Source: Chrysomallon squamiferum
Lineage: Eukaryota; Mollusca; Gastropoda; Neomphalida; Peltospiridae
Direction: 5' to 3'
Length of the DNA: 64,000 nt
Assembly: GCA_012295275.1 (NCBI GenBank)
Contig: CM022665.1
Span: 35,922,522-35,986,521 of the forward strand
Shown here piece by piece: positions 35,900 through 50,165 of the stretch. How positions within the stretch are numbered: position 1 is the stretch's first letter; every line of letters begins with the position of its first letter. A model generated the notes under the pieces. It saw only the letters and a list, made by a program, of their open reading frames with translations, ran no database searches and was not told where the DNA came from. A program made the position numbers and the translations under genes.

Positions 35900-35907
35900 A
35901 TCTAGTG
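35900..35907. repeat. Target-site duplication, right copy
   Basis: ATCTAGTG directly after the hAT right terminus; pairs with 32774-32781. Confidence 0.93.
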
Positions 35908-36324
35908 TCCAAGTTTATCAACACATCTGTCTTGCTATTTATATAGCTATGCCTCCATCCATTTCTATTTTTGTGTGTGTGTGTGTGTGTGTGTGAGGAA
36001 ATAAATAAATTTATATATTTATATCTTTATTTATTTATTTCATTCCATTCATCTACATATCTTACATAACAACATCCATTCTGACTTTCTCAGCACCAGT
36101 ATTTAAGGATGATAGACACAGAGAAAAACAGATAGGAAGACATGTGGGAAGGTAGTGGAGGAAATGGCTATTCATGGATTTCATTGTGGACAAAACAAAA
36201 AATACACAGATATGACAGATATAAACTGATAGGCAAGTAGGTAGGTAGGAAGAATACTAGGTCAGTAGCTTGATATGTAGACATGTAAACAGGTAGATAG
36301 ATGGTAACCACACACACACACACG

Positions 36325-36361
<37 letters not shown>

Positions 36362-37711
36362 CTACCTGTGATCTCCAGCCACCAAAAAGGATCTTTGCAT
36401 CTTTTTGATGGAAATTGTGTTTAACTGTGGTTACTTGAACTGGGGCTACACTAGCAATTCACAGTGGGCTGTGCACCTCACACTGAATACTTTGTACTGG
36501 ATAGATGTACTGTGCTGAGAAGGTTTGATACTGTGGTCTAACAGTTCTGCCTCTTCCTCTTCCATGTTACACTTGATAAGACCAACTAGATAAGACCCAA
36601 TTACAGCTGTCATCCAGATATAACATCATGTCACCAAGCTGTCAGTGTAACCTGGTTGTACTTGCCATGAGTTCATTTTTCACTAGATAGATTACGTAGA
36701 TAGACTAGTTGATCAACAGATCAGTAGATCCTATAAATAGCTACATCATCAATCATTTTGATAAGAAAAAATATTTTATTTTCTTGGTTAATTGGGAATA
36801 TAGAGGTGTTTCAAGAATAAAAACATTTATCATTTACTCATCTCCCTGACTTCACTTCCATAGATCTATCTAATAATCTACTTTTCTATATTTCTCCAGT
36901 CTCTCTCCTTCTGTATTTTCTCCCAGCTTCAAATCATATTTACACATCATTTCATGTCTCCAGTCGCAAGGTATCCCTCTGTGATCATAATCATCCATCC
37001 ATCATACAACTATGAACCAACGCACTGACTCTGGCTGTCTGTCTGTCTACCTGTGCATCATTTGTGCAATTTTTGCCTTTATATATGTCTTTCTACATAT
37101 CTAAATAAATATGCTGGTTTTCCAAATAAAGTGAAACATTATTATCACCAGCAGGATTGTAAATATCAACACAATCTATGGTGAATGTCACCTTATCCTT
37201 CTTCACACAATTGCCTGCTGATTTAGTTAAAACTTCATTACTGTTTCTGGATGTGTACCTCCTTCAAAATACATTAATCTGAGTGCCTTCCTATATTTCT
37301 CTAATATAGTGAAATAATTACCAGTATTTTCTATAATGCAACTAATAGCATCTATTACAAATTTCACATATATTGCTTATTTTATTTATTTATTTATTTA
37401 TTTAGTTTAAGGAAAACATGAAAGCCTTATCTATTCAGGTGAAATCTTAGCTATACCACAAAAAATATGATTTCAGTTGGTGCAGTGATATCAAACATTT
37501 TTCTCCTAGAAGAAGCCAAGTAGCATATAATGAGATATAATGAATGGACTTCCCAATTGATGACCTTTTTGCCAGTTTTAGAAATTATTTATTAAAGGAA
37601 ACAGTGAGATCTCGCTGGATTAATATAATAACTTTATAATCTACTACAGATTTTTCAAAGAATAAAGGGTTTCTCCAGGTAGGTAATTATCACTGCTTAA
37701 CTATAATTAAT
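35908..37711. other. Intergenic with (TG)n and (CA)n microsatellites
   Basis: (TG)n at 35971-35994, (CA)n at 36308-36358, and (TTTA)n near 37380-37405. The rest is unassigned; no gene seen. It ends at the assembly gap. Confidence 0.55.
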
Positions 37712-37911
37712 NNNNNNNNNNNNNNNNNNNNNNNNNNNNNNNNNNNNNNNNNNNNNNNNNNNNNNNNNNNNNNNNNNNNNNNNNNNNNNNNNNNNNNNNN
37801 NNNNNNNNNNNNNNNNNNNNNNNNNNNNNNNNNNNNNNNNNNNNNNNNNNNNNNNNNNNNNNNNNNNNNNNNNNNNNNNNNNNNNNNNNNNNNNNNNNNN
37901 NNNNNNNNNNN
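37712..37911. other. Assembly gap, 200 N
   Basis: Exactly 200 unknown bases, so its length is probably a placeholder. The sequence on its right edge repeats that at about 39841-39905, so the gap sits inside or at the edge of satellite A. Confidence 0.99.
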
Positions 37912-39905
37912 GTAACACTATTAATGATGGAATTAAATATGTATTTGTTTTAATGTTTGTGAAATGAAATATAGACATTTTTTACGGCTTGTTTTCTCAG
38001 GATGATGAAGAGAGGAAGCTGAAGAGAAGAATCTACACATGCACCTTCTGCTTAAGAATGGTGTAGTCGAAGGACATCACCGAAATGGTAAACAGAAATG
38101 TCTGTACATTTTGTAAAGAACAAATTAATAAAAATTGGAAAAATTTGAAAAAATTTTAATTAAAAAAAAATGGAAAAAAATATTTGCTTGAAAAAAAAAT
38201 AAATAAAATGAAAGAAATGAATAGTAATAATATTAGTAAAAAAATAATAGTGATAATATTGATAGTGATAATATTGATAATGATAGTATCAAAAATTAAT
38301 TAACATCATCATCATCATGAATGAAGCAAATTTAAGAACAATGATTAAAACAATAAGAGTAATACTAGTAGTCATGGAATTATTTTTGTATTTGTTTTTA
38401 TATTTGTTAAATGAAATAATGACATTTCTACGGTTTGTTTTCTCCGGATGAGAAGAGTAAATCGAAGAGGAGAATCTACACATCCACCTTCTGCTCAAGA
38501 ATGGTGTAGGCGAAGGACATCACCGAAATGATAAAGAGAAATGCCTTCAGGATTAGAAGAAGAAACAGGACAGGAAAATCTGCACATGCACCTTCTGCTT
38601 AAGAATGGTGTAAGCGAAGGACATCAACGAAATGGTAGACAGAAATGCTTGTACATTTTGTAAAGAACAAGTTTATAAAAACTGAAAAATTAAAATATTT
38701 GCTTGAAAAAAAGTAATTAAAATAAAGTCAGATAAATTAATTTGAATAATAGTAATAATTTTTACAATAATAATCTAAATTGTAATAGTGATAATACTGA
38801 TGATGGCAATAATGAAGTTCGCAAGAGCAATAACAATGATGACATCAACGTCATCTTCATCATCAGATTGAAGAGATTAGTAAGAATTATCATGATGATG
38901 ATAGTAATGATGGTAACACTAATGATGATGGAATTAAGTTTGTATTTGTTTTAAAGTTTGTTGAATGAAATAATAAAATTTCTACGGTTTGTTTTCTGAG
39001 GATGAGAAGACGAAACTGAAGAGGAGAATCTACACATGCACCTTCTGCTTAAGAATGGTGTAGTGAAAGGACATCACCGAAATGGTAAACAGAAATGCCT
39101 GTACATTTTGTAAAGAACATGTTAGTAAAAAGTGAAAAATAAAAATATTTTCTTTAGAAAAAGTTATTAAAATAAAATGAAATAAATTAATTTTAATAAG
39201 AGTACATTTTTTTACAATAATAATGAAAATAGTAATAGTGATAATACTGATGATGAGAATCATACAGCTATTAACAAGAGAAGTAACAATGATGACATCA
39301 ATGTGATCATCGTCACTATCAAAGAGAATAATGAGAATTATTATGATAATGATAGTAATGAGAGTAACACTAGTAAAGATGGAATTAATTTTGTATTTGT
39401 TTTTATGTCAGTTAAAGGAAATACTGACATTTCTACGGTTTGTTTTCTCAGGATGAGAAGACGAAACCGAAGAGGAGAATCTACACATGCACCTTCTGCT
39501 TAAGCATAGTGTAGTCGAAGGACATCACCGAAATGGAAAACAGAAATGCCTTCTGGATGAGAAGAGGAAACAGAAGAGCAGAATCTACATATGCACCTTC
39601 TAGATAAGAATGGTGTAGTCGAAGGACATCACCGAAATGGTAGAAAAAGTATTAAAATAAAATGAAATATATTAATTTTAATGGTGGTAAAATGTTTAGA
39701 ATAAAAATGAAATAGTAATAGTGAGAATACATTGATGATGACAATCATACAGTTAACAGAGCAATTACAACGATGACATCAACGTCATCATCATCATTAT
39801 CAAAGAGAATATTAAGAATTATCATGATGATGATAGTAATGAAGGTAACACTATTAATGATGGAATTAAATATGTATTTGTTTTAATGTTTGTGAAATGA
39901 AATAA
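37912..39905 (-). repeat. Satellite A, left cluster
   Basis: About four units of roughly 460 bp. Landmarks are TTTCTACGGTTTGTTTTCTC, GAGGAGAATCTACACATGCA, CTTCTGCTTAAGAATGGTGT and GGACATCACCGAAATGGTA, then an AT-rich part full of GATGAT/ATAATA trinucleotides. Some units carry an extra partial copy (38500-38650, 39540-39650). It matches 56541-60960 in reverse complement. No coding frame is conserved. Confidence 0.92.
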
Positions 39906-42209
39906 AAAAATTGAAAAAAGAACTAACATAACAGAACGAAGCGTGGTACTATTTAAACGCAGCATTCTTTCAACTTTTATTCATAATAAAATATAAAATC
40001 GTATGTGGACTGCACTGCTTAGCAGGATAAGAATTTCCATACTGAATTTCTTCATTTAATCACTGAGAAAGGAAACAGAGAATACTGACTGACTGAAGAA
40101 GAAAAAATAATAAATAAAAGATTATGCGAAATATGTTCACTGATATATTTAGAGTCGCCTCGCTTATGCGAGAAGTGTTCACTTCTATATTTAGAGTTAC
40201 TTTCCGTATGTGAGAGGTGTTCACTGATATTTAGAGTCGCCTCCCCTATGTGAGATGTGTTCACTGGTATACTTAGAGTTGCCTCCCTTATGTGAGATGT
40301 GTTCACTGGTATTTAGAGTCGTCTCCCCTATGTGAGATGTGTTCACTGGTATATTTGGAGTGGCCTCCCTTATGTGAGATGTGTTCACTGGTATTAAGAA
40401 AATAAGATAGAAAACTCGAATGCAAAAGCTCAACTAAATAATCAGTGAGAGCAGAGTGTTTAAACTGATTAAAGTATTTCATAAATAAAGAATAAAGAAA
40501 TGGTAACACGTAGAAAAAAGAAGGAAGAATGGAATGAAAGATAGGAAATAAAACATGGAAAAGATAGAAAGGAAAGAAAGAAAGAAAGATAGAAAAGAAA
40601 GAAGGCAGTATAGAAAGAAAACAAAGAAGGAAAGAAAGAAAGAAAGAAAGAAAATATTGAAGCAGCTTGAAGAATGAACAAAAATTTATAAAAAAAGAAA
40701 AGAACTAACATAACAGAACGAAGCGTGGTACTATTTAAACGCAGCATTCTTTCAACTTTTATTCATAATAAAATATAAAATCGTATGTGGACTGCACTGA
40801 TTAGCAGGATAAGAATTTCCATACTGAATTTCTTCATTTGATCACTGAGAAAGGAAACAGAGAATACTGACTGACTGAAGAAGAAAAAATAATAAATAAA
40901 AGATTATGCGAAATATGTTCACTGATATATTTAGAGTCGCCTCGCTTATGCGAGAAGTGTTCACTTCTATATTTAGAGTTACTTTCCGTATGTGAGAGGT
41001 GTTCACTGATATTTAGAGTCGCCTCCCCTATGTGAGATGTGTTCACTGGTATACTTAGAGTTGCCTCCCTTATGTGAGATGTGTTCACTGGTATTTAGAG
41101 TCGTCTCCCCTATGTGAGATGTGTTCACTGGTATATTTGGAGTGGCCTCCCTTATGTGAGATGTGTTCACTGGTATTAAGAAAATAAGATAGAAAACTCG
41201 AATACAAAAGCTCAACTAAATAATCAGTGAGAGTAGAGTGTTTAAACTCATTAAAGTATTTCATAAATAAATAATAAAGAAATGGTAACACGTAGAAAAA
41301 AGAAGGAAGGATGGAATGAAAGATAGGAAATAAAAGATGGAAAATATAGAAAGGAAACAAAGGAAGAAAGATAGAAAAGAAAGAAGGAAGTATAGAAAGA
41401 AAAGAAAGCAGTAAAGAAAGAAAGAAAAGAAAGAAAGAAAGAAAATATTGAAGCAGCTTGAAGAATGAACAAAAATTTATAAAAAAAGAAAAGAACTAAC
41501 ATAACAGAACGAAGCGTGGTACTATTTAAACGCAGCATTCTTTCAACTTTTATTCATAATAAAATATAAAATCGTATGTGGACTGCATTGATTAGCAGGA
41601 TAAGAATTTCCATACTGAATTTCTTCATTTGATTACTGAGAAAGAAAACAGAGAATACTGACTGACTGAAGAAAAAAAAAATAAAATAAAAGATTATGCG
41701 AAATATGTTCACTGATATATTTAGAGTCGCCTCCCTTATGCGAGAAGTGTTCACTTCTATATTTAGAGTTACTTTCCCTATGTGAGAGGTGTTCACTGGT
41801 ATTTAGAGTCGCCTCCCCTATGTGAGATGTGTTCACTGGTATACTTAGAGTTGCCTCCCTTATGTGAGATGTGTTCACTGGTATTTAGAGTCGCCTCCCC
41901 TATGTGAGATGTGTTCACTGGTATATTTGGAGTGGCCTCCCTTATGTGAGATGTGTTCACTGGTATTAAGAAAATAAGATAGAAAACTCGAATGCAAAAG
42001 CTCAACTAAATAATCAGTGAGAGCAGAGTGTTTAAACTCATTAAAGTATTTCATAAATAAATAATAAAGAAATGGTAACACGTAGAAAAAAGAAGGAAGG
42101 ATGGAATGAAAGATAGGAAATAAAAGATGGAAAATATAGAAAGGAAAAAGAAAGAAAGATAGAAAAGAAAGAAGGAAGGATAGAAAGAAAAGAAAGAAGG
42201 AAAGAAAAA

Positions 42210-42241
<32 letters not shown>

Positions 42242-45200
42242 AAATATTGAAGCAGCTTGAAGAATGAACAAAAATTTATAAAAAAAGAAAAGAACTAACA
42301 TAACAGAACGAAGCGTGCTACTATTTAAACGCAGCATTCTTTCAACTTTTATTCATAATAAAATATAAAATCGTATGTGGACTGCATTGATTAGCAGGAT
42401 AAGAATTTCCATACTGAATTTCTTCATTTCATTACTGAGAAAGAAAACAGAGAATACTGACTGACTGAAGAAAAAAAAAAAAAAATAAAAGATTATGCGA
42501 AATATGTTCACTGATATATTTAGAGTCGCCTCCCTTATGCGAGAAGTGTTCACTTCTATATTTAGAGTTACTTTCCCTATGTGAGAGGTGTTCACTGGTA
42601 TTTAGAGTCGCCTTCCCTATGTGAGATGTGTTCACTGGTATACTTAGAATTGCCTCCCTTATGTGAGATGTGTTCACTGGTATTTAGAGTCGTCTCCCCT
42701 ATGTGAGATGTGTTCACTGGTATATTTGGAGTGGCCTCCCTTATGTGAGATGTGTTCACTGGTATTAAGAAAATAAGATAGAAAACTCGAATGCAAAAGC
42801 TCAACTAAATAATCAGTGAGAGCAGAGTGTTTAAACTGATTAAAGTATTTCATAAATAAATAATAAAGAAATGGTAACACGTAGAAAAAAGAAGGAAGGA
42901 TGGAATGAAAGATAGGAAATAAAAGGATGGAAAATATAGAAAGGAAACAAAGGAAGAAAGATAGAAAAGAAAGAAGGAAAGAAAGAAAAGAAAGAAAGAA
43001 AGAAAGAAAAAGAAAAGAAAGAAGTAAAGAAAGAAAGAAAGAAAGAAAGAAAGAAAAAATATTGAAGCAGCTTGAAGAATGAACAAAAATTTATAAAAAA
43101 AGAAAAGAACTAACATAACAGAACGAAGCGTGCTACTATTTAAACGCAGCATTCTTTCAACTTTTATTCATAATAAAATATAAAATCGTATGTGGACTGC
43201 ATTGATTAGCAGGATAAGAATTTCCATACTGAATTTCTTCATTTGATTACTGAGAAAGAAAACAGAGAATACTGACTGACTGAAGAAAAAAAAAAAAAAT
43301 AAAAAAGATTATGCGAAATATGTTCACTGATATATTTAGAGTCGCCTCCCTTATGCGAGAAGTGTTCACTTCTATATTTAGAGTTACTTTCCCTATGTGA
43401 GAGGTGTTCACTGGTATTTAGAGTCGCCTCCCCTATGTGAGATGTGTTCACTGGTATACTTAGAATTGCCTCCCTTATGTGAGATGTGTTCACTGGTATT
43501 TAGAGTCGCCTCCCCTATGTGAGATGTGTTCACTGGTATATTTGGAAGAAAATGTGAAGACTGGTATTAACAAAATAAGATAGAAAACTCGAATTCAAAA
43601 GCTCAACTAAATAATCAGTGAGAGCAGAGTGTTTAAACTGATTAAAGTATTTCATAAATAAATAATAAAGAAATGGTAACACGTAGAAAAAAGAAGGAAG
43701 GATGGAATGAAAGATAGGAAATAAAAGATGGAAAAGATAGAAAGGAAAGAAAGAAAGAAAGATAGAAAAGAAAGAAGGAAGGATAGAAAAAAGAAAAGAA
43801 AGAAAGAAAGAAAAGAAAGAAAGAAAGAAAGAAAGAAAGAAAATATTGAAGCAGCTTGAAGAATGAACAAAAATTTATAAAAAAAAAAAAAGAACTAACA
43901 TAACAGAACGAAGCGTGGTACTATTTAAACGCAGCATTCTTTCAACTTTTATTCATAATAAAATATAAAATCGTATGTGGACTGCATTGATTAGCAGGAT
44001 AAGAATTTCCATACTGAATTTCTTCATTTGATTACTGAGAAAGAAAACAGAGAATACTGACTGACTGAAGAAAAAAAAATAATAAATAAAAGATTATGCG
44101 AAATATGTTCACTGATATATTTAGAGTCGCCTCCCTTATGCGAGAAGTGTTCACTTCTATATTTAGAGTTACTTTCCCTATGTGAGAGGTGTTCACTGGT
44201 ATTTAGAGTCGCCTCCCCTATGTGAGATGTGTTCACTGGTATACTTAGAGTTGCCTCCCTTATGTGAGATGTGTTCACTGGTATTTAGAGTCGCCTCCCC
44301 TATGTGAGATGTGTTCACTGGTATATTTGGAGTGGCCTCCCTTATGTGAGATGTGTTCACTGGTATTAAGAAAATAAGATAGAAAACTCGAATACAAAAG
44401 CTCAACTAAATAATCAGTGAGAGCAGAGTGTTTAAACTCATTAAAGTATTTCATAAATAAATAATAAAGAAATGGTAACACGTAGAAAAAAGAAGGAAGG
44501 ATGGAATGAAAGATAGGAAATAAAAGATGGAAAAGATAGAAAGGAAAGAAAGAAAGAAAGATAGAAAAGAAAGAAGGAAGGATAGAAAGAAAAGAAAGAA
44601 GGAAAGAAAAAAAGAAAGAAAGAAAGAAAGAAAGAAAATATTGAAGCAGCTTGAAGAATGAACAAAAATGAATAAAAAAAGAAAAGAACTAACATAACAG
44701 AACGAAGCATGCTACTATTTAAACGCAGCATTCTTTCAACTTTTATTCATAATAAAATATAAAATCGTATGTGGACTGCATTGATTAGCAGGATAAGAAT
44801 TTCCATACTGAATTTCTTCATTTCATTACTGAGAAAGAAAACAGAGAATACTGACTGACTGAAGAAAAAAAAAAAAAAAATAAAAGATTATGCGAAATAT
44901 GTTCACTGATATATTTAGAGTCGCCTCCCTTATGCGAGAAGTGTTCACTTCTATATTTAGAGTTACTTTCCCTATGTGAGAGGTGTTCACTGGTATTTAG
45001 AGTCGCCTCCCCTATGTGAGATGTGTTCACTGGTATACTTAGAATTGCCTCCCTTATGTGAGATGTGTTCACTGGTATTTAGAGTCGCCTCCCCTATGTG
45101 AGATGTGTTCACTGGTATATTTGGAGTGGCCTCCCTTATGTGAGATGTGTTCACTGGTATTAAGAAAATAAGATAGAAAACTCGAATACAAAAGCTCAAC

Positions 45201-46161
45201 TAAATAATCAGTGAGAGTAGAGTGTTTAAACTCATTAAAGTATTTCATAAATAAATAATAAAGAAATGGTAACACGTAGAAAAAAGAAGGAAGGATGGAA
45301 TGAAAGATAGGAAATAAAAGATGGAAAATATAGAAAGGAAAGAAAAAGAAAGATAGAAAAGAAAGAAAGATAGAAGAAAAAAAGAAAAAGAAAAAAAAAA
45401 AAGAAAGAAAAGAAAGAAAGAAAGAAAGAAATATTGAAGCAGCTTGAAGAATGAACAAAAATTTATAAAAAAAAAAAAAACTAACATTTAGCGTTCGCAG
45501 CATTCTTTCAACTTTTATTCATAATAAAATATAAAATCGTATGTGGACTGCATTGATTAACAGGATAAGAATTTCCATACTGAATTTCTTCATTTGATTA
45601 CTGAGAAAGAAAACAGAGAATACTGACTGACTGAAGAAAAAAAATAAAAATAAAAAGCTTATGCGAAATATGTTCACTGATATATTTAGAGTCGCCTCCC
45701 TTATGCGAGAAGTGTTCACTTCTATATTTAGAGTTACTTTCCCTATGTGAGAGGTGTTCACTGGTATTTAGAGTCGCCTCCCCTATGTGAGATGTGTTCA
45801 CTGGTATATTTGGAGTGGCCTCCCTTATGTGAGATGTGTTCACTGGTATTAAGAAAATAAGATAGAAAACTCGAATACAAAAGCTCAACTAAATAATCAG
45901 TGAGAGTAGAGTGTTTAAACTCATTAAAGTATTTCATAAATAAATAAAAAGAAATGGTAAAACTCGAGAACAAAAAAGGAAGGATATAATCAGTTAGAGC
46001 AGATTCATTTAAACCTTCCTTAAAAAAGTTTTCTAAATAAATAATAAAGAAATGGTAACATTTCTTTAAGGAAGGATTAATGAAAGAAGGAAATAAAAAA
46101 AGAAAAAGGAAGAAAGAAAAAAAGAAAGAAAGAAAAAAGAAAGAAAGAAAGAAAGAAAAAA

Positions 46162-46197
<36 letters not shown>

Positions 46198-48520
46198 AAA
46201 TATTGAAGCAGCTTGAAGAATGAACAAAAATTTATAAAAAAAGAAAAGAACTAACATAACAGAACGAAGCGTGGTAGTATATAAACGCAGCATTCTTTCA
46301 ACTTTTATTCATAATAAAATATAAAATCGTATGTGGACTGCATTGATTAGCAGGATAAGAATTTCCATACTGAATTTCTTCATTTCATTACTGACAAAGA
46401 AAACAGAGAATACTGACTGACTGAAGAAAAAAAATAAAAATAAAAGATTATGCGAAATATGTTCACTGATATATTTAGAGTCGCCTCCCTTATGCGAGAA
46501 GTGTTCACTTCTATATTTAGAGTTACTTTCCGTATGTGAGAGGTGTTCACTGGTATATTTAGAGTCGCCTCCCTATATGAGATGTGTTCACTGGTATTTA
46601 GAGTCGCCTCCCCTATGTGAAATGTGTTCACTGGTATATTTGGAGTGGCCTCCCTTATGTGAGATGTGTTCACTGGTATTAAGAAAATAAGATAGAAAAC
46701 TCGAATACAAAAGCTCAACTAAATAATCAGTGAGAGTAGAGTGTTTAAACTCATTAAAGTATTTCATAAATAAATAATAAAGAAATGGTAACACGTAGAA
46801 AAAAGAAGGAAGGATGGAATGAAAGATAGGAAATAAAAGATGGAAAAGATAGAAAGAAAAGAAAGAAAGAAAGATAGAAAAGAAAGAAGGAAGGATAGAA
46901 AGAAAAGAAATAAGGAAAGAAAGAAAGAAAGAAATAAAATATTGAAGCAGCTTGAAGAATGAACAAAAATTTATAAAAAAAAAAAAGAACTAACATAACA
47001 GAACGAAGCGTGGTACTATATAAACGCAGCATTCTTTCAACTTTTATTCATAATAAAATATAAAATCGTATGTGGACTGCATTGATTAACAGGATAAGAA
47101 TTTCCATATTGAATTTCTTCATTTGATTACTGAGAAAGAAAACAGAGAATACTGACTGACTGAAGAAAAAAAAAAAAAAATAAAAGCTTATCCAAAATAT
47201 GTTCACTTATATATTTAGAGTCGCCTCCCTTATGCGAGAAGTGTTAACTTCTATATTTAGAGTTACTTTCCCTATGTGAGATGTGTTCACTGGTATTTAG
47301 AGTCACCTCCCCTATGTGAGATGTGTTCACTGGTATATTTGGAGTGGCCTCCCTTATGTGAGTTGTGTTCACTGGTATTAAGAAAATAAGATAGAAAACT
47401 CGAATACAAAAGCTCAACTAAATAATCAGTGAGAGTAGAGTGTTTAAACTCATTAAAGTATTTCATAAATAAATAATAAAGAAATGGTAACACGTAGAAA
47501 AAAGAATGAAGGATGGAATGAAAGATAGGAAATAAAAGATGGAAAAGATAGAAAGAAAAGAAAGAAAGAAAGATAGAAAAGAAAGAAGGAAGTATAGAAA
47601 GAAAAGAAAGAAAGAAAGAAAGAAAATATTGAAGCAGCTTGAAGAATGAACAAAAATGAATAAAAAAAGAAAAGAACTAACATAACAGAACGAAGCGTGC
47701 TACTATTTAAACGCAGCATTCTTTCAACTTTTATTCATAATAAAATATAAAATCGTATGTGGACTTCATTTATTATCAGGATAAGAATTTCCATAGTGAA
47801 CTTCTTCATTTGATTACTGAGAAAGAAAACAGAGAATACTGACTGACTGAAGTAAAAATATTTAGAGTTACTTTCCCTATGTGAAAGTTGTTCACTGTTA
47901 TTTAGAATCGCCTCCCCTATGTGAGATGTGTTCACTGGTCTTTTGAGTCGCCTCCCCTATGTGAGATGTGTTCACTGGTATATTTGGAGTGGCCTCCCTT
48001 ATGTGAGATGTGTTCACTGGTCTTTAGAGTCGCCTCCCCTATGTGAGAGGTGGTCACTGGTATGTAGAGTCACCTCCGCTATGTGATATGTGTTCACTGG
48101 TATATTTAGAGTTGTCTCCGTTATGCGAGATGTGTTCACTGCTATATTTAGAGTCGCCTCCCCTGTGTTACATGTGTTCATTGCTATTTTGAGATGTGTT
48201 CACTTGTGTATTTAGAGTTGTCTCTGCTATGGGAGATGTGTTCAGTAGTAGAGATAGAGTGGCCTCCCTTATGTGAGATGTGTTGACTGGTATACTTAGA
48301 GTCACCTCCCTTATGCGTGATGTGTTCACTGGTATGGTTATAGTGGCCTGTCTTATGCGTGATACGTTCACTGCTTTTAAGAAATTAAGAAAGAAAATTC
48401 GATTACAAAACCTGAAATAAACTATGACGATGTATTAACTGATTAAAAATATATCATAAGTAAATAATAAAGAAATCATAATACGAAAGAAAAGAAGGCA
48501 GGAAAGAATGAAAGAAAGGA
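39906..48520 (-). repeat. Satellite B, main cluster, about 11 units
   Basis: Unit starts, by the GAACGAAGCGTG block, lie at about 39935, 40717, 41507, 42309, 43122, 43901, 44701, 45490 (damaged), 46263, 47002 and 47690, giving periods of 688-813 bp. Length variation comes mostly from the (GAAA)n tract and the number of 41-42 bp core repeats. The last part (47850-48520) is irregular: 12 or more diverged cores, then an eroded flank. Two neighbouring units (about 39935-40700 and 40717-41490) are almost identical, which points to recent amplification. Confidence 0.95.
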
Positions 48521-49900
48521 AATAAAAGTGTTAGAGTTCCATAATGACGATGATATGGTGATGATGATGATGATGATGATAGTAATAAAAATAATTACCT
48601 CATCAACAATACCAGATAGAACAACAGCAGCAATCATTAGCCTTTCTTATATACATCTGCGTTTAGTTTTAGTTGCATATGTGTTTGTTGAGTTAGTGGA
48701 AAATAAAAATTAAACATTTGTCTTAAAGTGTCTCAGTGATGCGGTTAAATTTATAACAAGTTTATTAATTAAAAAACTACACGACTTCATTGCGACGGAC
48801 ATCATGGAAGGATGAAAGTGGAAGATATCATTTATTTTAAAAATGATGCGCAGTTCCAAGAGATATAAATTGTTTGCATAGAAAAATTGTTACAGCTGGA
48901 CAGGAAGAACATCTACACAATTGTGTCGATATCTTATTGTCACCCAGTGTGATAATATGTAGAAAACGCAAAATCTCTGTAGAACCTGGTGAGTTTGTGA
49001 TAAACCAGTGAATATCGTTTCTTCAATTAGTTCCATAACAAATGTCCTCTCATATTATCAGAAAAAAAATAAAACAAACAATTGTTCTAAAAATGCATTA
49101 AGAGCTTATGGATATGACTCAGCTAATGATATTACTCTGATCCACACTAACAGTGCACGGTTTATTAAATATCAGAATTATCAAGAAGAGCTGTCGAAAC
49201 CAAGTTTAACGGATATTTCCTTATCCGATTCTAGCAAATGGCAAAATAAAAGATCGAGATAAAATATGCATTAGAGTTTAAAGCTTTGCCCAAACCAAAT
49301 TAAACAGCTAGGGTTTGGCACATGTCGCCGGTTGATATTCACAGCAATACACACGGCTCCGTCGTCTGTTGTATAACAATTATGTTCCATTACTGTACAC
49401 ACTGACCTTTAGTTTGTAAACCTATAAATTAATTTATAAGCTTTCGTGTACATATAACATTAAAACAAACCCACACACACAGATACAGATCTATATACGT
49501 TATATCAGCGGATTTATTTTAAGCCTTTTGTTTTTATATAATTATTGAATTTAGACTAGTTATTTTGTTTGTACTCTTTGCTGGAATTGTCGTAGGTTTT
49601 TAGTTGACGTAACTGTACGTAATTCATTTTTTACATTTTGCTAGAAATCAGCTTTTACTCCTGTTTTTACTCATTGCTGTAATTTACTGAGTAATTTTGC
49701 TATTTGAGGTTTGAGTAGATTTGGGTGGCTGAAACTAAGGGTGGGGATAGAAAAGATGGAATGACCGTTGCAGCTTTTGTTTGTCTTAGTCATTTTGTGA
49801 TTTACAAGGCAGAATTTCCTATATTAGTTAACTGTACTGCAAGGATTGCTGAAAAAAAGAGGCTGGATAAACACATTTTTTAAATGAAACACAACCGGAC
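48521..49900. other. Spacer, no gene supported
   Basis: A frame at 49008-49262 (84 codons, MNIVSSISSITNV start) is the longest that is not repeat-derived. It has no recognisable domain and no clear splice context. A GATGAT run lies at 48555-48580. Confidence 0.4.
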
Positions 49901-49904
49901 TCTC

Positions 49905-50165
49905 TTCCACTAAGACAGAATGACAATTTGCTAACCAGGAATGATTAGCCGCTAAGGTGGAATAACTAATCGCTAACGAGGAAAGTTTAACGTGAAGCAA
50001 TAAATACCAGACGCTAATCAGGAATGCTTAATCGCAAAGCTGGAAAGACTAACCAGGAATGTTTAAGACGAAGTTGGAAAGACCAATCGCTAACCAGGAA
50101 TGTTTAACAGCTAAGCTGAATGACCAGTTGCTAAACAGGAATGTTTAACCTGAAGCTGGAAAGAC
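49905..50165. repeat. Degenerate repeat, about 35 bp
   Basis: About seven diverged units around GCTAACCAGGAATGTTTAA and GCTGGAAAGACCAAT. Confidence 0.8.

Noticed and set aside
49008-49262. 84-codon ORF as a host gene
   Set aside because: No recognisable family, no coding bias that I can judge, no supporting exon structure; ORFs this long occur by chance in a 64-kb window.
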